The notes: generated by a model not told the origin, from the letters alone. A stretch of DNA of 64,000 bases from Azoarcus sp. (GCA_030656215.1 JAUSOD010000091.1:40356-104355); one strand, 5' to 3'. Shown: positions 18,050 through 29,409, counted from the stretch's first letter. Numbers and translations are program-made.

Positions 18050-19597
18050 ATGCTGCCGCCGATGAACCCCGCCAGCCCTTCACCGGGCAAACACAATCCA
18101 GAAGACCCCTTCGTCCCCGACCTGTCGGAAGGGGCCGAGGCTGGCGTGTATCTGGCCCTTCTCGAACTCATCGACGAGGGCCTGATCATCACCGGCGATG
18201 AACGCATCATCGACGCCAACAGCGCCGCCTGCCGCCTTCTCGGGCGCGACTACCGCCAAGTCGCCGGGCGGCCGCTGGCCGACCTCTTTATCGACGAACG
18301 CGCCTTCCTTGACGCCCGCGCACGCCTGATGATCCAGGGCGAGATGCGCGGCAATCTGCGTATTGCACTGCCCGGCGGACGTCAGCGCGATTTCCGTTTT
18401 GTTGCTGCCGCCCGGCTTCGACCTGGCATCCACGCCCTGATCCTGAGCCCCGATGTGCTGTCCGAAACCGTGGAGCCAGACCAGGATCCGGACGGCAGCT
18501 ACCCCTCGACCGACAATGTATGGCCACGCCTGGCCGCCGCGCTGGCCCAACCGGTGATCGTGATCGACGAACGCGGTCGTATCAATGCGGCAAATGCAGC
18601 AGCGCTCGCTGCCCTCGCGATGGATCGCACCGAGCTGGTCGGGCGGGATGCAGTCGACTGTCTGGACATCAGCTGGCCAGCCGCAGATGCGCCGCCACTG
18701 GCGCAACTCAAGGCCCCGGGCAAAGCCAGCGCTTTTGGTGCGCGGGTGCTGGCCGGCCCACGCGATGGTTGGCGCCTGCTGGTGCTTCCCCCGCATCCGT
18801 CGGGACTGCCCGTGGCCAGCCCGTCGGGAGCCGGGACCAAGCCGCGCCAGCCCCCGATCGAAAGCAGGCAGCTCGAGCTCCACTTCCAACCCTTGATCAA
18901 CGCCCGCAGCGGCGCGATTCATGCCGGCGAAGCACTGATGCGCTGGCACCATCCGCGTCTGGGCCTGATTCCCTTTCACCGCTTTGCCGATGCGGCACGT
19001 GACGACGGAAGACTCCCCGAGCTCGGCGGCTGGGCACTGCGCAGCGCCTGTCATGCGGCCAGCAGGTGGCCGGCCACCCGCGGCCGCTCCCCCACCGTAA
19101 CCGTCAATATCGCGATCGAGCAGATCATGCATGGAGCGCTGGTACAACAGGTGACCAGCGCCTTGAGCGAAAGCGAGCTCGATCCGCGGCGGCTTGAACT
19201 CGACCTCGATGAACAGGTGCTCGCCGTCGCAGATGAACAGATCGCGGTCACGCTCCAGGCGCTTGAGGCGCTGGGGGTGCAGCTTGCCATCGATGACTTC
19301 GGCCGCGGGCTCACCTCCTTCCGTCGTCTCAAACGCTATCCGGTGCAGGCACTGAAGCTCGATCCTGAACTGGTCCGCAATATCGGCAAAGAGGACGAGA
19401 GCGACGCGATGATCGAAGCCATCATATGCATGGCTGCACCGCTCGGAATCAAGGTACTGGCGCGGGGGGTGGAGACCGAGGCACAGCAGTCCTTCCTGCT
19501 CGCGCTGGGCTGCGATCTGCAGCAAGGCCCACTGTTTGGGCAACCGATGACCGGCACGGCGTTCTCAGGTTTCCTCTCCGGCCAGCTTTTTTGTTAG
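18050..19597 (+). CDS. PAS-PAS-EAL domain protein, probably catalytically altered
   Basis: From the ATG at 18050 the product has 515 residues. Two PAS-like segments lie at about residues 30-140 and 158-250, followed by an EAL domain at about 275-510. The EAL motif (GEALMRWHHP, 294-296), the metal residues N353, E388, D415 and D416, the lysine K436 and Q492 can all be placed. However, the usual AEGVET motif reads ARGVET, with arginine at residue 472 (codon 19463-19465). That glutamate is important for c-di-GMP hydrolysis in studied EAL proteins, so this one may be a c-di-GMP binder or sensor. There is no membrane segment and no GGDEF domain. Confidence 0.85.
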   Translation: MLPPMNPASPSPGKHNPEDPFVPDLSEGAEAGVYLALLELIDEGLIITGDERIIDANSAACRLLGRDYRQVAGRPLADLFIDERAFLDARARLMIQGEMRGNLRIALPGGRQRDFRFVAAARLRPGIHALILSPDVLSETVEPDQDPDGSYPSTDNVWPRLAAALAQPVIVIDERGRINAANAAALAALAMDRTELVGRDAVDCLDISWPAADAPPLAQLKAPGKASAFGARVLAGPRDGWRLLVLPPHPSGLPVASPSGAGTKPRQPPIESRQLELHFQPLINARSGAIHAGEALMRWHHPRLGLIPFHRFADAARDDGRLPELGGWALRSACHAASRWPATRGRSPTVTVNIAIEQIMHGALVQQVTSALSESELDPRRLELDLDEQVLAVADEQIAVTLQALEALGVQLAIDDFGRGLTSFRRLKRYPVQALKLDPELVRNIGKEDESDAMIEAIICMAAPLGIKVLARGVETEAQQSFLLALGCDLQQGPLFGQPMTGTAFSGFLSGQLFC

Positions 19598-19656
19598 CAT
19601 CGACGCAGTTTCGGGCTTGAACCTCACCCTCACCCTGCAGGCAAGGCACTCTCACG

Positions 19657-20298
19657 ATGCTCGACAAAGCACGCTACATCGTTGTTGAAGGCCCGATCGG
19701 GGCAGGCAAAACCTCACTTGCGCGGCGCCTTGCAGAGCGTCTGCAGGCAGTCACCGTATTTGAGCAGCCCGAGGCCAACCCCTTTCTCGCGCGCTTCTAC
19801 CAGAATGCAGACCGCTGGGCGCTGCCGGCCCAGCTCTCCTTCCTGTTCCAGCGCATCGACCAGCTCGCTGCGTTGGCACGCGACACGACCGACAGTCAGC
19901 GCATCGTGTCGGACTTCCTGCTGGAAAAGGACCCTCTGTTCGCAGACCTGAACCTGACCCCGGATGAACGCGTCCTGTATCAGCGCGTATTCGATGCAAT
20001 GAGCCCCCCGGCGCCACCGAAACCCGATCTGGTGATCTACCTCCAGGCGCGCGCAGATACCTTGATGGAGCGCATCCGCAAGCGCGGCATGGAGGCCGAG
20101 CGGCGCATTACCGAAGCCTATCTCGAGCGGGTGGCCGAGCGCTACGCCCGCTTTTTCTACCAGTACGAAACCGCACCGCTGTTCATCGTCGATGCCGGTG
20201 TACTCAACCCGGTCGACAACGAAGCCGACTTCGAACTCCTGATCGACCGCCTGCGCAACATGCGCGGATACCGCGAATTCTTCGGCTACGCCGGCTGA
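19657..20298 (+). CDS. Deoxynucleoside kinase (deoxyguanosine/deoxyadenosine kinase family)
   Basis: The 213-residue protein starts with a P-loop ([18 protein letters not shown]). It continues with [16 protein letters not shown] and [17 protein letters not shown], the substrate-pocket pattern of the dNK/dGK family, then [39 protein letters not shown] (LID region) and a C-terminal helix. It phosphorylates deoxynucleosides in the salvage pathway. It stands just upstream of panB and panC, an arrangement common in betaproteobacteria and gammaproteobacteria. The base specificity is not readable from sequence. Confidence 0.9.
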   Translation: MLDKARYIVVEGPIGAGKTSLARRLAERLQAVTVFEQPEANPFLARFYQNADRWALPAQLSFLFQRIDQLAALARDTTDSQRIVSDFLLEKDPLFADLNLTPDERVLYQRVFDAMSPPAPPKPDLVIYLQARADTLMERIRKRGMEAERRITEAYLERVAERYARFFYQYETAPLFIVDAGVLNPVDNEADFELLIDRLRNMRGYREFFGYAG

Positions 20299-20377
20299 CT
20301 TCCCCCGCTGCACTGTCATCCCGCTTGTGCATCGCACCAGTTTGGTGAAAACTGCCGCCTCCTCTGTGGAGCGAACA

Positions 20378-22056
<1,679 letters not shown>

Positions 22057-22179
22057 GCACGCCATTCGGGATCAGGGTTCGCCCACGCTTGCATCCGGAG
22101 CCGGATCATTACAAGCTATTAAAAAGAACACCGCCCGCAACGGGCGGACCATGCAACTGCAACTGACGAGGGATACGGG

Positions 22180-22623
22180 ATGACGACGACAGTAGGACAG
22201 ATTCTTGCGCTAAAGGGCAACAAGGCGATGGCGGTGACGCCGGACAATTCGATCCTCGAAGCGCTGAAGATCATGGCCGAATTCGATATCGGCGCGGTTC
22301 TCGTGACCGAAGGCGATCAACTGGTCGGCATCTTCACCGAGCGCGACTATGCCCGCAAAGTCGCGCTGAAAGGACTGGTGTCGCGTGATGTGAAAGTCCG
22401 CGAACTGATGACCGCAAACCCGTTTACGGTGACCCCGGAAAACACGGTGGATGAAGTCATGCAGACCATGACCAACAAGCGTTTCCGTCACCTTCCGGTC
22501 CTCGAAGAAGGCAAGATCGCCGGCATCGTCACCATTGGCGACATGGTCAAGTGCATCGTCAGCGAGCACGAGGCGACCATCCAGCATCTGTCGAATTACA
22601 TCGCCGGCGATCTCGCAACCTGA
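22180..22623 (+). CDS. Tandem CBS-domain protein
   Basis: The 147-residue protein consists almost wholly of two CBS domains: residues about 10-68 (AVTPDNSILEALKIMAEFDIGAVLV ... GIFTERDYARKV) and 74-135 (MTANPFTVTPENTVDEVMQTMTNKRFRHLPVL ... GIVTIGDMVKCI). Free-standing CBS pairs bind adenine nucleotides or AdoMet and act as energy sensors for other proteins. No partner is fused or adjacent. A GC-rich hairpin (CCGCCCG, 3-base loop) at 22131-22147 lies in its leader. Confidence 0.92.
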   Translation: MTTTVGQILALKGNKAMAVTPDNSILEALKIMAEFDIGAVLVTEGDQLVGIFTERDYARKVALKGLVSRDVKVRELMTANPFTVTPENTVDEVMQTMTNKRFRHLPVLEEGKIAGIVTIGDMVKCIVSEHEATIQHLSNYIAGDLAT

Positions 22624-22656
22624 GAACCGGCGCTGCCTGTCGGCGCTGAATGCAGG

Positions 22657-22694
22657 GCCGCTGCGGGGCTGACCTCAGTCGGCCCCGCAGCGGC
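22657..22694. terminator. Strong hairpin between convergent CBS and pepN genes
   Basis: GCCGCTGCGGGGC at 22657-22669 pairs with its complement at 22682-22694, and four more bases pair inside, leaving a CTCA loop. That makes a 17-bp stem with one G-T wobble. It sits exactly between two convergent genes and probably acts as a bidirectional terminator, although no T-tract follows. Confidence 0.6.
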
Positions 22695-22708
22695 GTGCAT
22701 GACGACGT

Positions 22709-25384
22709 TCAGCCCAGCGCCTTGCCGACAATCTCGGACACGTCGGAGGACAGCCCTTCGGCTGCAAGGACGCGTTCGAGTTGCGGGCGGATGCTAGCCT
22801 GCAGGGCGGGCGTATAACGCCGCCAGTTCTCCAGCGCCCGCGCCATGCGTGAGGCGACCTGCGGATTTCTGGCATCGAGCGCGATCACCTGATCGGCCCA
22901 GAACACGTGTCCGCTGCCATCGGCCGCATGGAACTCGCCGGGATTGGCACGGAAGAAGGTACCCAGCAGGGCGTAGACCTTGTTCGGATTCGACAGACTG
23001 AACGCCGGATCCGACATCAGCGCCTGCACCCGCTCCACGGTCGGTGCCGCACGCTCGCTCCACTGCCAGGCACCGGCCTGCAAGGCGAACCACTTGTCCA
23101 GCACCAGCGCATCGTCACGATAACGCTGATGGAAGGCGGCGAGCGCTGTATCACGGGCGGGGCTGGTGCTCTGCACCAGCGCGGCAAGTGCGCCGAAACG
23201 CTCGCTCATGTCGCCCGCAGACTCGAACCGGGCCTGGGCCAGTGCCAGCCCCTGCGCATCACCAGCCGCGGAGAGGTAACGCAGGGTCAGGTTGGCAAGC
23301 GCACGGCGGCCAGCGTCGGCCGGATGGTAGCGGTAGGCACCGCTGACCTGCATCGACGCATACACCGCCCGCAATTCCTCGCCCAACATCTGGCCGAGGC
23401 GATGCATCAGCACCACCAGCGCCCGGCGCAGCGCCGCCGGGTCGGCTGCAGCCATGCGCTCGAGCAGATAGCCCTCGGCCGGCAGCGCCAGCGCCTGAGC
23501 ACGGAAGGCGGGGTCCAGCCTGGTGTCCTCGAGCAGCGTACGGAAGGCCCCCACATAGGCTGACGGCACCGCATCGGCCTCTCCCGAGGCAAGGGCGAGG
23601 ATGATGTGCTCGCTGTAGCGCTGTGCCGCATCCCAGCGATTGAACGGGTCTGAATCGTGAGCCATGCGGAAAGCCAGGCGGGCGTCGTCCTCAGCGAGTT
23701 CCAGGATCACCGGCGCCGAGAACCCGCGTAACAGCGATGGCACCGGCTCTGCGGACAGCCCGGTAAACGTGAATGTCTGCTGAGCATCCTTCAGCGCCAG
23801 CACCCGGGTGGTGGCACCAGCCTGAGCCTCGTTTGCTAGCTGCAAGGGGCAATCGAGACCATCCGGCCCGATCAAGCCAAGCGCCACCGGAATCACCAGC
23901 GGCAGCTTCTCGTCCTGGCCCGGCGTAGGCGGGGTGTACTGGGCCAGCGTCAGCGTATAACGGCCACTTGCGCCGTCCCATACCCCGCTCGCCTTCAGCC
24001 GCGGCGTGCCGGCCTGGCTGTACCAGCGCATGAACTGGTCGAGATCGCGGCCGTTGGCTTCGGCCATCGCCTCGACGAAGTCGTCGCAGGTGACCGCGCA
24101 GCCATCGTAGTAGCTGAAGTACAGATCCATGCCATTGCGAAAGCTCTCCGGCCCGAGCAAGGTATGCAGCATGCGGATGACCTCCGCGCCCTTTTCGTAC
24201 ACGGTGGCGGTGTAGAAATTGTTGATCTCCTGGTAGCTGTCGGGGCGGATCGGGTGTGCCATCGGCCCGCCGTCCTCGGGAAACTGCGCCGCCCGCAGCC
24301 CCCGCACGTCGTCGATGCGCTTGACCGCGCGCGCCGAGGCTGCACCCTCCGGGCCCGCCGCCCGCGCCAGCATGTCGGCGGAGAACTGCTGGTCGCGGAA
24401 TACGGTGAGACCTTCCTTGAGCGTGAGCTGGAACCAGTCGCGGCAGGTCACGCGATTGCCGGTCCAGTTGTGGAAGTACTCGTGGGCGACCACGCTCTCG
24501 ACGTTTTCGTAGTCGATGTCGGTGGCCGTGTCGGGCTTGGCGAGCACGAACTTGGTGTTGAAGATGTTGAGACCCTTGTTCTCCATCGCCCCCATGTTGA
24601 AGTCGGACACGGCCACGATCATGAAGCGGTCAAGGTCGAGCTCCAGGCCGAACACCTCTTCGTCCCAGCGCATCGAATTCACCAGCGAATCCATCGCATG
24701 CCCACAGCGATCGAGGTTGCCCGCCTCGACCCAGACCTGCAACAGCACCTTGCGCCCGGAGGCGGTTTCGACTTCGCGTTCCAGCACCTCGAGCTTGGCC
24801 GCGACCAGCGCGAACAGATAGGAGGGCTTGAGGAAGGGATCCTCCCACTTGGCGAAGTGGCGCCCATCGGGCAGCTCCCCCTGCTCCAGCAGGTTGCCGT
24901 TGGACAACAGCACCGGGCAGGCACTGCGATCGGCCTCGAGGGTGACGGTGTACCGTGCCATCACGTCCGGACGGTCGGGGAAATAGGTGATCCGGCGAAA
25001 ACCCTCGGCCTCGCACTGGGTGAAGAAACCGCCATTCGACTGGTACAGGCCCGACAGCGTGGTGTTGGCCTGCGGATTGACCTGGGTGACCACCTCAAGC
25101 AGCACCCGCTCGGCCGCCACGCCGATTTCGAGCACGTCGCCGGTTTCACGCAAACTGCCCCCTTCCGGAACCTTGCCGTCCACGGTCAGCGACAGTCGCT
25201 CCAGCCCCTCGCCCCACAGCTTGATCGGGCCATCGCCACCGGCCGGATTGCGCACGCACTCCATGCGGTTGGTGACGATGGTGGCCGTCGGGTCGAGGCG
25301 AAAATGGAGGTCGATGCGCTCGACTGTCCAGGGCAGCGGACGATAGTCGGCACGTTGAATGGTGGGGGCGTGTTCGGTTCTCAT
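22709..25384 (-). CDS. pepN: Aminopeptidase N
   Basis: From the ATG at 25384 the protein has 891 residues, the usual length of proteobacterial PepN. It carries the exopeptidase motif GAMEN (residues 265-269), the zinc motif HEYFH (301-305) followed by NWTGNRVTCRDWFQL, and the third zinc ligand in TLKEGLTVFRDQQF (E324). The long C-terminal helical domain is complete. It removes N-terminal residues from peptides in the cytoplasm. The frame is open for 41 more codons upstream, but that part is not conserved-looking. Confidence 0.96.
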   Translation of the reverse strand: MRTEHAPTIQRADYRPLPWTVERIDLHFRLDPTATIVTNRMECVRNPAGGDGPIKLWGEGLERLSLTVDGKVPEGGSLRETGDVLEIGVAAERVLLEVVTQVNPQANTTLSGLYQSNGGFFTQCEAEGFRRITYFPDRPDVMARYTVTLEADRSACPVLLSNGNLLEQGELPDGRHFAKWEDPFLKPSYLFALVAAKLEVLEREVETASGRKVLLQVWVEAGNLDRCGHAMDSLVNSMRWDEEVFGLELDLDRFMIVAVSDFNMGAMENKGLNIFNTKFVLAKPDTATDIDYENVESVVAHEYFHNWTGNRVTCRDWFQLTLKEGLTVFRDQQFSADMLARAAGPEGAASARAVKRIDDVRGLRAAQFPEDGGPMAHPIRPDSYQEINNFYTATVYEKGAEVIRMLHTLLGPESFRNGMDLYFSYYDGCAVTCDDFVEAMAEANGRDLDQFMRWYSQAGTPRLKASGVWDGASGRYTLTLAQYTPPTPGQDEKLPLVIPVALGLIGPDGLDCPLQLANEAQAGATTRVLALKDAQQTFTFTGLSAEPVPSLLRGFSAPVILELAEDDARLAFRMAHDSDPFNRWDAAQRYSEHIILALASGEADAVPSAYVGAFRTLLEDTRLDPAFRAQALALPAEGYLLERMAAADPAALRRALVVLMHRLGQMLGEELRAVYASMQVSGAYRYHPADAGRRALANLTLRYLSAAGDAQGLALAQARFESAGDMSERFGALAALVQSTSPARDTALAAFHQRYRDDALVLDKWFALQAGAWQWSERAAPTVERVQALMSDPAFSLSNPNKVYALLGTFFRANPGEFHAADGSGHVFWADQVIALDARNPQVASRMARALENWRRYTPALQASIRPQLERVLAAEGLSSDVSEIVGKALG

Positions 25385-25532
25385 TTTTCTGGCTCCGGCA
25401 GGCGCAACAACGCGCGGCAAAAACGGGAGTGTAAGGCGCCGGGACGCAGAAGCCCAACCGCTCGCGGAAAATCGGGTGCCGCCACTGCGCGCGGTCAAAG
25501 CCCCCAATCAGGGCATGGCGACAGATCCGCGC

Positions 25533-26429
25533 TCAGGCGTACTCACGGTCGGTCACCAGCACATCGCAAACAGACTGACTCAGGACGTGCTTGGTGACAC
25601 TGCCCAGCAGCAGTTCCTCAAGCATGCCCAGCCCGCGCTTGCCGATTACGATCAGATCGCAGTCCTGCTCCTGCTCCTGACTCAGGATTATCGCCGGCGC
25701 ATCGCCGTGCAGCACGATACGCCGCACCGGCGCTTCGGTCAGCCCGGCAGCAGCGGCAAGCGCATTCATTTTGTCCATCGCCTCGCGTTTGGCAGTGACG
25801 CGCAAGGAGGTCAGCGCGTTCTCATCGACACCCGCATAACGCAACTTGCCCTCGAACGGCACCTCGAAGGCATGGAGCAGGATCAGGTCGGCCTGCGGTG
25901 CAACGGCGCGGGCAAAACGCAGCGCCTCGAGCGAACGGGCGGAGAAATCGACCGGGACGAGCACCCGGCGGTAGCTTTCGTGGGCGATCTGCTTGACCAC
26001 CAGCATCGGCCGCCGGGTCTTGCGCAGCACCCGTTCGGTGGTCGAACCCAGCACCCATTCGCGCATCGGACTGGAACCACGTGCCCCAAGCACCAGCAGG
26101 TCGGTATCGATCGCGTCGGCATACGAGCAGATCTCGGCCAACACCGACCCCACCGCAAGATGCACGTCGGCGCCCACCTGGAAACGCGACCCGACCTCCT
26201 CAGCCAGCTCGCGCACCTCGCCGCGTACCTCGTCGAGCAAGCGTTCGCCGATATCGCCTGTACCCCCATCGAACAGGTGGCGCAGGGCATCCAGCCCGCC
26301 GATGCTCACCACGTGAGCGATCGCCAGGCGGGCACCGACATCTCGTGCCAGCAGCGCGGCACGTGCAACCGCATGACGGGCGTGAGCGGACAGATCGCTT
26401 GTTGCCAGCACAGTACGAATCAAATTCAT
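25533..26429 (-). CDS. Tandem universal stress protein (UspA family)
   Basis: The 298-residue protein holds two UspA domains. The first runs from RTVLATSDLS to LLVLGARGSSPMREWVLGSTTERVLRKTRRPMLVV and the second from RRVLVPVDFS to LIVIGKRGLGMLEELLLGSVTKHVLSQSVCDVLV. Both keep the ATP-binding G-x2-G-x9-G(S/T) pattern. Such proteins accumulate in stress and stationary phase. The ATG at 26429 follows a GGAGAAGG site. The gene is monocistronic between pepN and a small membrane protein. Confidence 0.92.
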   Translation of the reverse strand: MNLIRTVLATSDLSAHARHAVARAALLARDVGARLAIAHVVSIGGLDALRHLFDGGTGDIGERLLDEVRGEVRELAEEVGSRFQVGADVHLAVGSVLAEICSYADAIDTDLLVLGARGSSPMREWVLGSTTERVLRKTRRPMLVVKQIAHESYRRVLVPVDFSARSLEALRFARAVAPQADLILLHAFEVPFEGKLRYAGVDENALTSLRVTAKREAMDKMNALAAAAGLTEAPVRRIVLHGDAPAIILSQEQEQDCDLIVIGKRGLGMLEELLLGSVTKHVLSQSVCDVLVTDREYA

Positions 26430-26507
26430 CAGTCCTTCTCCATGATGTGCTTACAGTCATGCTGCGTAGATGCTCGCTCGGACCGCTGACTCACGCGGCA
26501 CTGCACC

Positions 26508-26687
26508 TTAAGCGGCCGCGAAGCAAGACCTTCTCCGCCCCGCCGATAAGGATGGCGTTGAGGCCACAGTGCGCGCCGCCTCACGGCTGGCACCGCGTTC
26601 GAGCTCCCACAAGAACAGGCCCATGCCGCCTGCCTCCAGTAGTATGCCAACGAACACAATCCACCACACCAGGAAACGGGTCAGCAA
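26508..26687 (-). CDS. Possible small single-span membrane protein
   Basis: A TTG codon at 26687 preceded by GGGAGAG opens a frame of 59 residues with one strong membrane segment (FLVWWIVFVGILLEAGGMGLF) near the N-terminus, followed by a basic tail. The composition is unlike chance GC-rich frames, which rarely give a clean hydrophobic stretch. I do not recognise it, and the TTG start and short length make it uncertain. Confidence 0.35.
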   Translation of the reverse strand: MLTRFLVWWIVFVGILLEAGGMGLFLWELERGASREAARTVASTPSLSAGRRRSCFAAA

Positions 26688-26894
26688 GGGCTCTCCCGGG
26701 TCGCGCGGGGGGGGGCTGCATGCATGCTTTAATTGTCCTACCGCCGATAGTCGGATTGGTTCCGCTATGGACCCCGGCCGGCACGAATAAGCTACGGGAA
26801 TCCATCGCCCAGGCCCTGCGGTGCTTGATCCAGCGCATTGCCAAGCGGCAGGCACAGGTGGAAACTTGAGCCATCAAACCCCGGAGAGAGTGCA

Positions 26895-28931
26895 ATGACA
26901 CCGAACTCGGTTCACGATATCCGCAACCTCAGCCTGCTGGGCCACACGGGCAGCGGCAAGACCACCCTGCTAGAAGCCCTCCTCGCCGCCGCCGGCGCCA
27001 TCACCAGCAGTGGCAGCGTGGAGCGTGGCGATACGGTTTCCGACCATGACCCGCAGGAAAAGGCGATGGGCCACTCGCTCAGCGCCACCCTGACCCACCT
27101 CGAATGGGCCGGGCACTGGATCAACCTGCTCGACACCCCCGGGATGCCGGATCTGGCCGGACGCGCGCTGGCCACCCTGCCTGCAGTGGAGACTGCCGTC
27201 ATTGTGATCAACGCCGCCGCCGGCATCGAGAGCGGCACCCGGCGGATGATGAGCGCGGCAAAGGGTAAGTGTCGCCTGATCGTGGTCAACAAGATCGATG
27301 CAGCCAGTGCGGATTGCGCTGCCTTGAGCGACGCGATCGTGGCCGAATTCGGCCGCGTATGCCTGCCGGTCAACCTCCCTGCCGCCGATGGCAGCAAGGT
27401 CGTCGATTGTTTCTTTGCCCCCGACGCATCCACTGCAACAGCGTTCTCGAATGCGGGCACGGCACACGACGCCATCGTCGACCAGGTGGTCGAGCTCGAC
27501 GAAGAGCTGATGGCGCGCTACCTCGAACAAGGTGATTCGCTCGACCCGGAACAGCTTCACGCCCCGTTCGAACAGGCACTGCGTGACGGGCACCTGATTC
27601 CGGTGTGCTTCGTTTCCGCACGCACCGGCGCGGGCATTCCCGAGTTGCTCGACATCCTCGGGCGCCTGATGCCCGACCCGACCGAGGGCAATCCACCCGC
27701 TTTTCTCAAGGGCGAAGGCCCCAACGCAGTACCGGTGGTGCTATCCCCCGATCCGGATCGTCATGTGGTCGCCCATGTGTTCCAGATCAGCAACGATCCC
27801 TACCGCGGCAAGATGGCCCTGTTCCGCGTGCACCAAGGACAGATCACACCCAACAGTGCGCTCTTCGTCGGCGACGCGCGCAAGTCGTTCAAAGCCGCCC
27901 ACCTGCTGCGCCTGCAGGGCCGCAATGCGGTCGAGACCCCGCTCGCAGTGCCGGGCGACCTGTGTGCGGTATCGCGGGTGGACGAACTGCACCGCGATGC
28001 GGTGCTGCACGACTCACACGATGAAGACCACTTTCATCTTGTGGCGCCCACCTACCCACCACCCGTGTTCGGCCTCGCGCTGATCACCCGCAAGCCGGCC
28101 GACGAGCACAAGCTGGCCGAAGCGCTGGTGCGGCTCACCGACGAAGACCCCTGCCTCGAGGTCAGCTACGACACCCGCGGCCGCCAGACTGTGGTCCGCG
28201 GGCTGGGCGAACAGCACCTGAAAATCGTGCTCGATCAGCTCTCCAGCCGCTGGAACCTCGAACTCGACACCGCAAGCCCGGCGATCCCCTATCGCGAAAC
28301 CATTTCGGTGACCGCAGAAGCACGTTACCGGCACAAAAAGCAGAGTGGCGGTGCCGGCCAGTTCGGCGAGGTGGCCTTGCGTGTGGAGCCGCTGGGCCGC
28401 GGCGAGGGCTTGCAGCTTGCGGACGAGGTAAAGGGTGGCGCGATACCCACCCATTTCATGCCGGCAGTGGAAAAAGGCGTGCGCCAGGCGCTGACCGAAG
28501 GCGCGCTGGCCGGCTACCCGATCCACGATCTGCGCGTCATCGTCACCGACGGCAAGCATCACGCTGTGGACTCGAACGAGATCTCCTTCGTCACCGCTGC
28601 GCGTCATGCCTTGCTCGAAGCGGTGCTTGCGGCGCGACCACAAATCCTCGAGCCGATGCTCGAGATCACGGTCAAGGTCGCCGACGACCGCTTTGGCGAG
28701 GTCAGCGCCGAGCTTGCCGGGCGCCGCGGTCACCTGACCGCCACCGACAGCCCGGCCAGCGGCTGGACCATGATCTCGGCGCGGGTGCCAATGGCAGGCA
28801 TGGAGGGTTTTGAGGCTCGGCTGAAGGCAATCTGTGCCGGCGAGAGCGAATTCGTGATTGCCGCAGGCGGCCACGAGGTGGTCGCGGGAGAAATGCAGGC
28901 CCAGCTACGGCGGGAACACGCCGGACAATAG
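26895..28931 (+). CDS. Elongation factor G-like GTPase (EF-G2 type)
   Basis: The ATG at 26895 follows GGAGAGAG and gives 678 residues. The GTPase domain has GHTGSGKT (about 16-23), LDTPGMPDLAGRAL, and NKID. Domains II to V follow in the EF-G order (ending with RRGHLTATDSPASGWTMISARVPMAGMEGFEARLKAI). The G1 and G2 regions and the shorter length differ from the translational EF-G encoded with ribosomal genes, so it belongs to the EF-G-like second type, whose role in translation or recycling is not settled. It is not in a ribosomal operon here. Confidence 0.88.
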   Translation: MTPNSVHDIRNLSLLGHTGSGKTTLLEALLAAAGAITSSGSVERGDTVSDHDPQEKAMGHSLSATLTHLEWAGHWINLLDTPGMPDLAGRALATLPAVETAVIVINAAAGIESGTRRMMSAAKGKCRLIVVNKIDAASADCAALSDAIVAEFGRVCLPVNLPAADGSKVVDCFFAPDASTATAFSNAGTAHDAIVDQVVELDEELMARYLEQGDSLDPEQLHAPFEQALRDGHLIPVCFVSARTGAGIPELLDILGRLMPDPTEGNPPAFLKGEGPNAVPVVLSPDPDRHVVAHVFQISNDPYRGKMALFRVHQGQITPNSALFVGDARKSFKAAHLLRLQGRNAVETPLAVPGDLCAVSRVDELHRDAVLHDSHDEDHFHLVAPTYPPPVFGLALITRKPADEHKLAEALVRLTDEDPCLEVSYDTRGRQTVVRGLGEQHLKIVLDQLSSRWNLELDTASPAIPYRETISVTAEARYRHKKQSGGAGQFGEVALRVEPLGRGEGLQLADEVKGGAIPTHFMPAVEKGVRQALTEGALAGYPIHDLRVIVTDGKHHAVDSNEISFVTAARHALLEAVLAARPQILEPMLEITVKVADDRFGEVSAELAGRRGHLTATDSPASGWTMISARVPMAGMEGFEARLKAICAGESEFVIAAGGHEVVAGEMQAQLRREHAGQ

Positions 28932-29045
28932 CGCCGCAAGGGAAGCGGGCATCCTCGCAGACGGGTGCCTGCCCGACCTCTTGCGTGGCGCACGCTTGTG
29001 CAACCTGCACCCAATTTCCCCCACAGTACGGATTTGCGCCTTAAC

Positions 29046-29330
29046 ATGGCCGACATGGAACTGACCGACCGCCACCGTCTCTACTGGCGACGCAACCTGT
29101 GGCTGACAGGGACGCTGCTGACCTTCTGGTTCAGCGGCACCTTCATTGCGGGGTACTACGCGAGCGAGCTCAACACCCTGAGTTTCATGGGCTTTCCGCT
29201 CGGATTCTACATTTTCGCCCAGGGCACCCTGATCGCCTACCTGATCATCATCGGCGTCTACGTCTGGATCATGAACCGGCTCGACCTCCGCCACGGAGTT
29301 GCCGAGCACCGCTCACACCGATCTGACTAG
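29046..29330 (+). CDS. DUF4212 protein, small subunit-like of a sodium/solute symporter (orphan copy)
   Basis: The 94-residue protein starts at 29046 and has two membrane segments (LWLTGTLLTFWFSGTFIAGYY and GFYIFAQGTLIAYLIIIGVYVWIM) with the DUF4212 pattern (FMGFPLGFYIFAQGTLI). DUF4212 proteins are small partners of VC_2705-type sodium/solute symporters. Another copy stands directly beside such a symporter at 31814-32068, but this one points the other way and has no large-subunit gene next to it on its own strand. Confidence 0.85.
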   Translation: MADMELTDRHRLYWRRNLWLTGTLLTFWFSGTFIAGYYASELNTLSFMGFPLGFYIFAQGTLIAYLIIIGVYVWIMNRLDLRHGVAEHRSHRSD

Positions 29331-29409
29331 AAACTCCGGCGCCGTGGGATCATTCCGCGCCGCCCGGCCGCAGCAATGATTCGTCTCACACTCATGGCGC
29401 ATCGGACAC

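Noticed and set aside
22131..22147. CCGCCCG-CAA-CGGGCGG hairpin before the CBS gene as a terminator of panC
   Set aside because: No T-tract follows on the plus strand; on the minus strand a short T-run is present but no minus-strand gene ends there.
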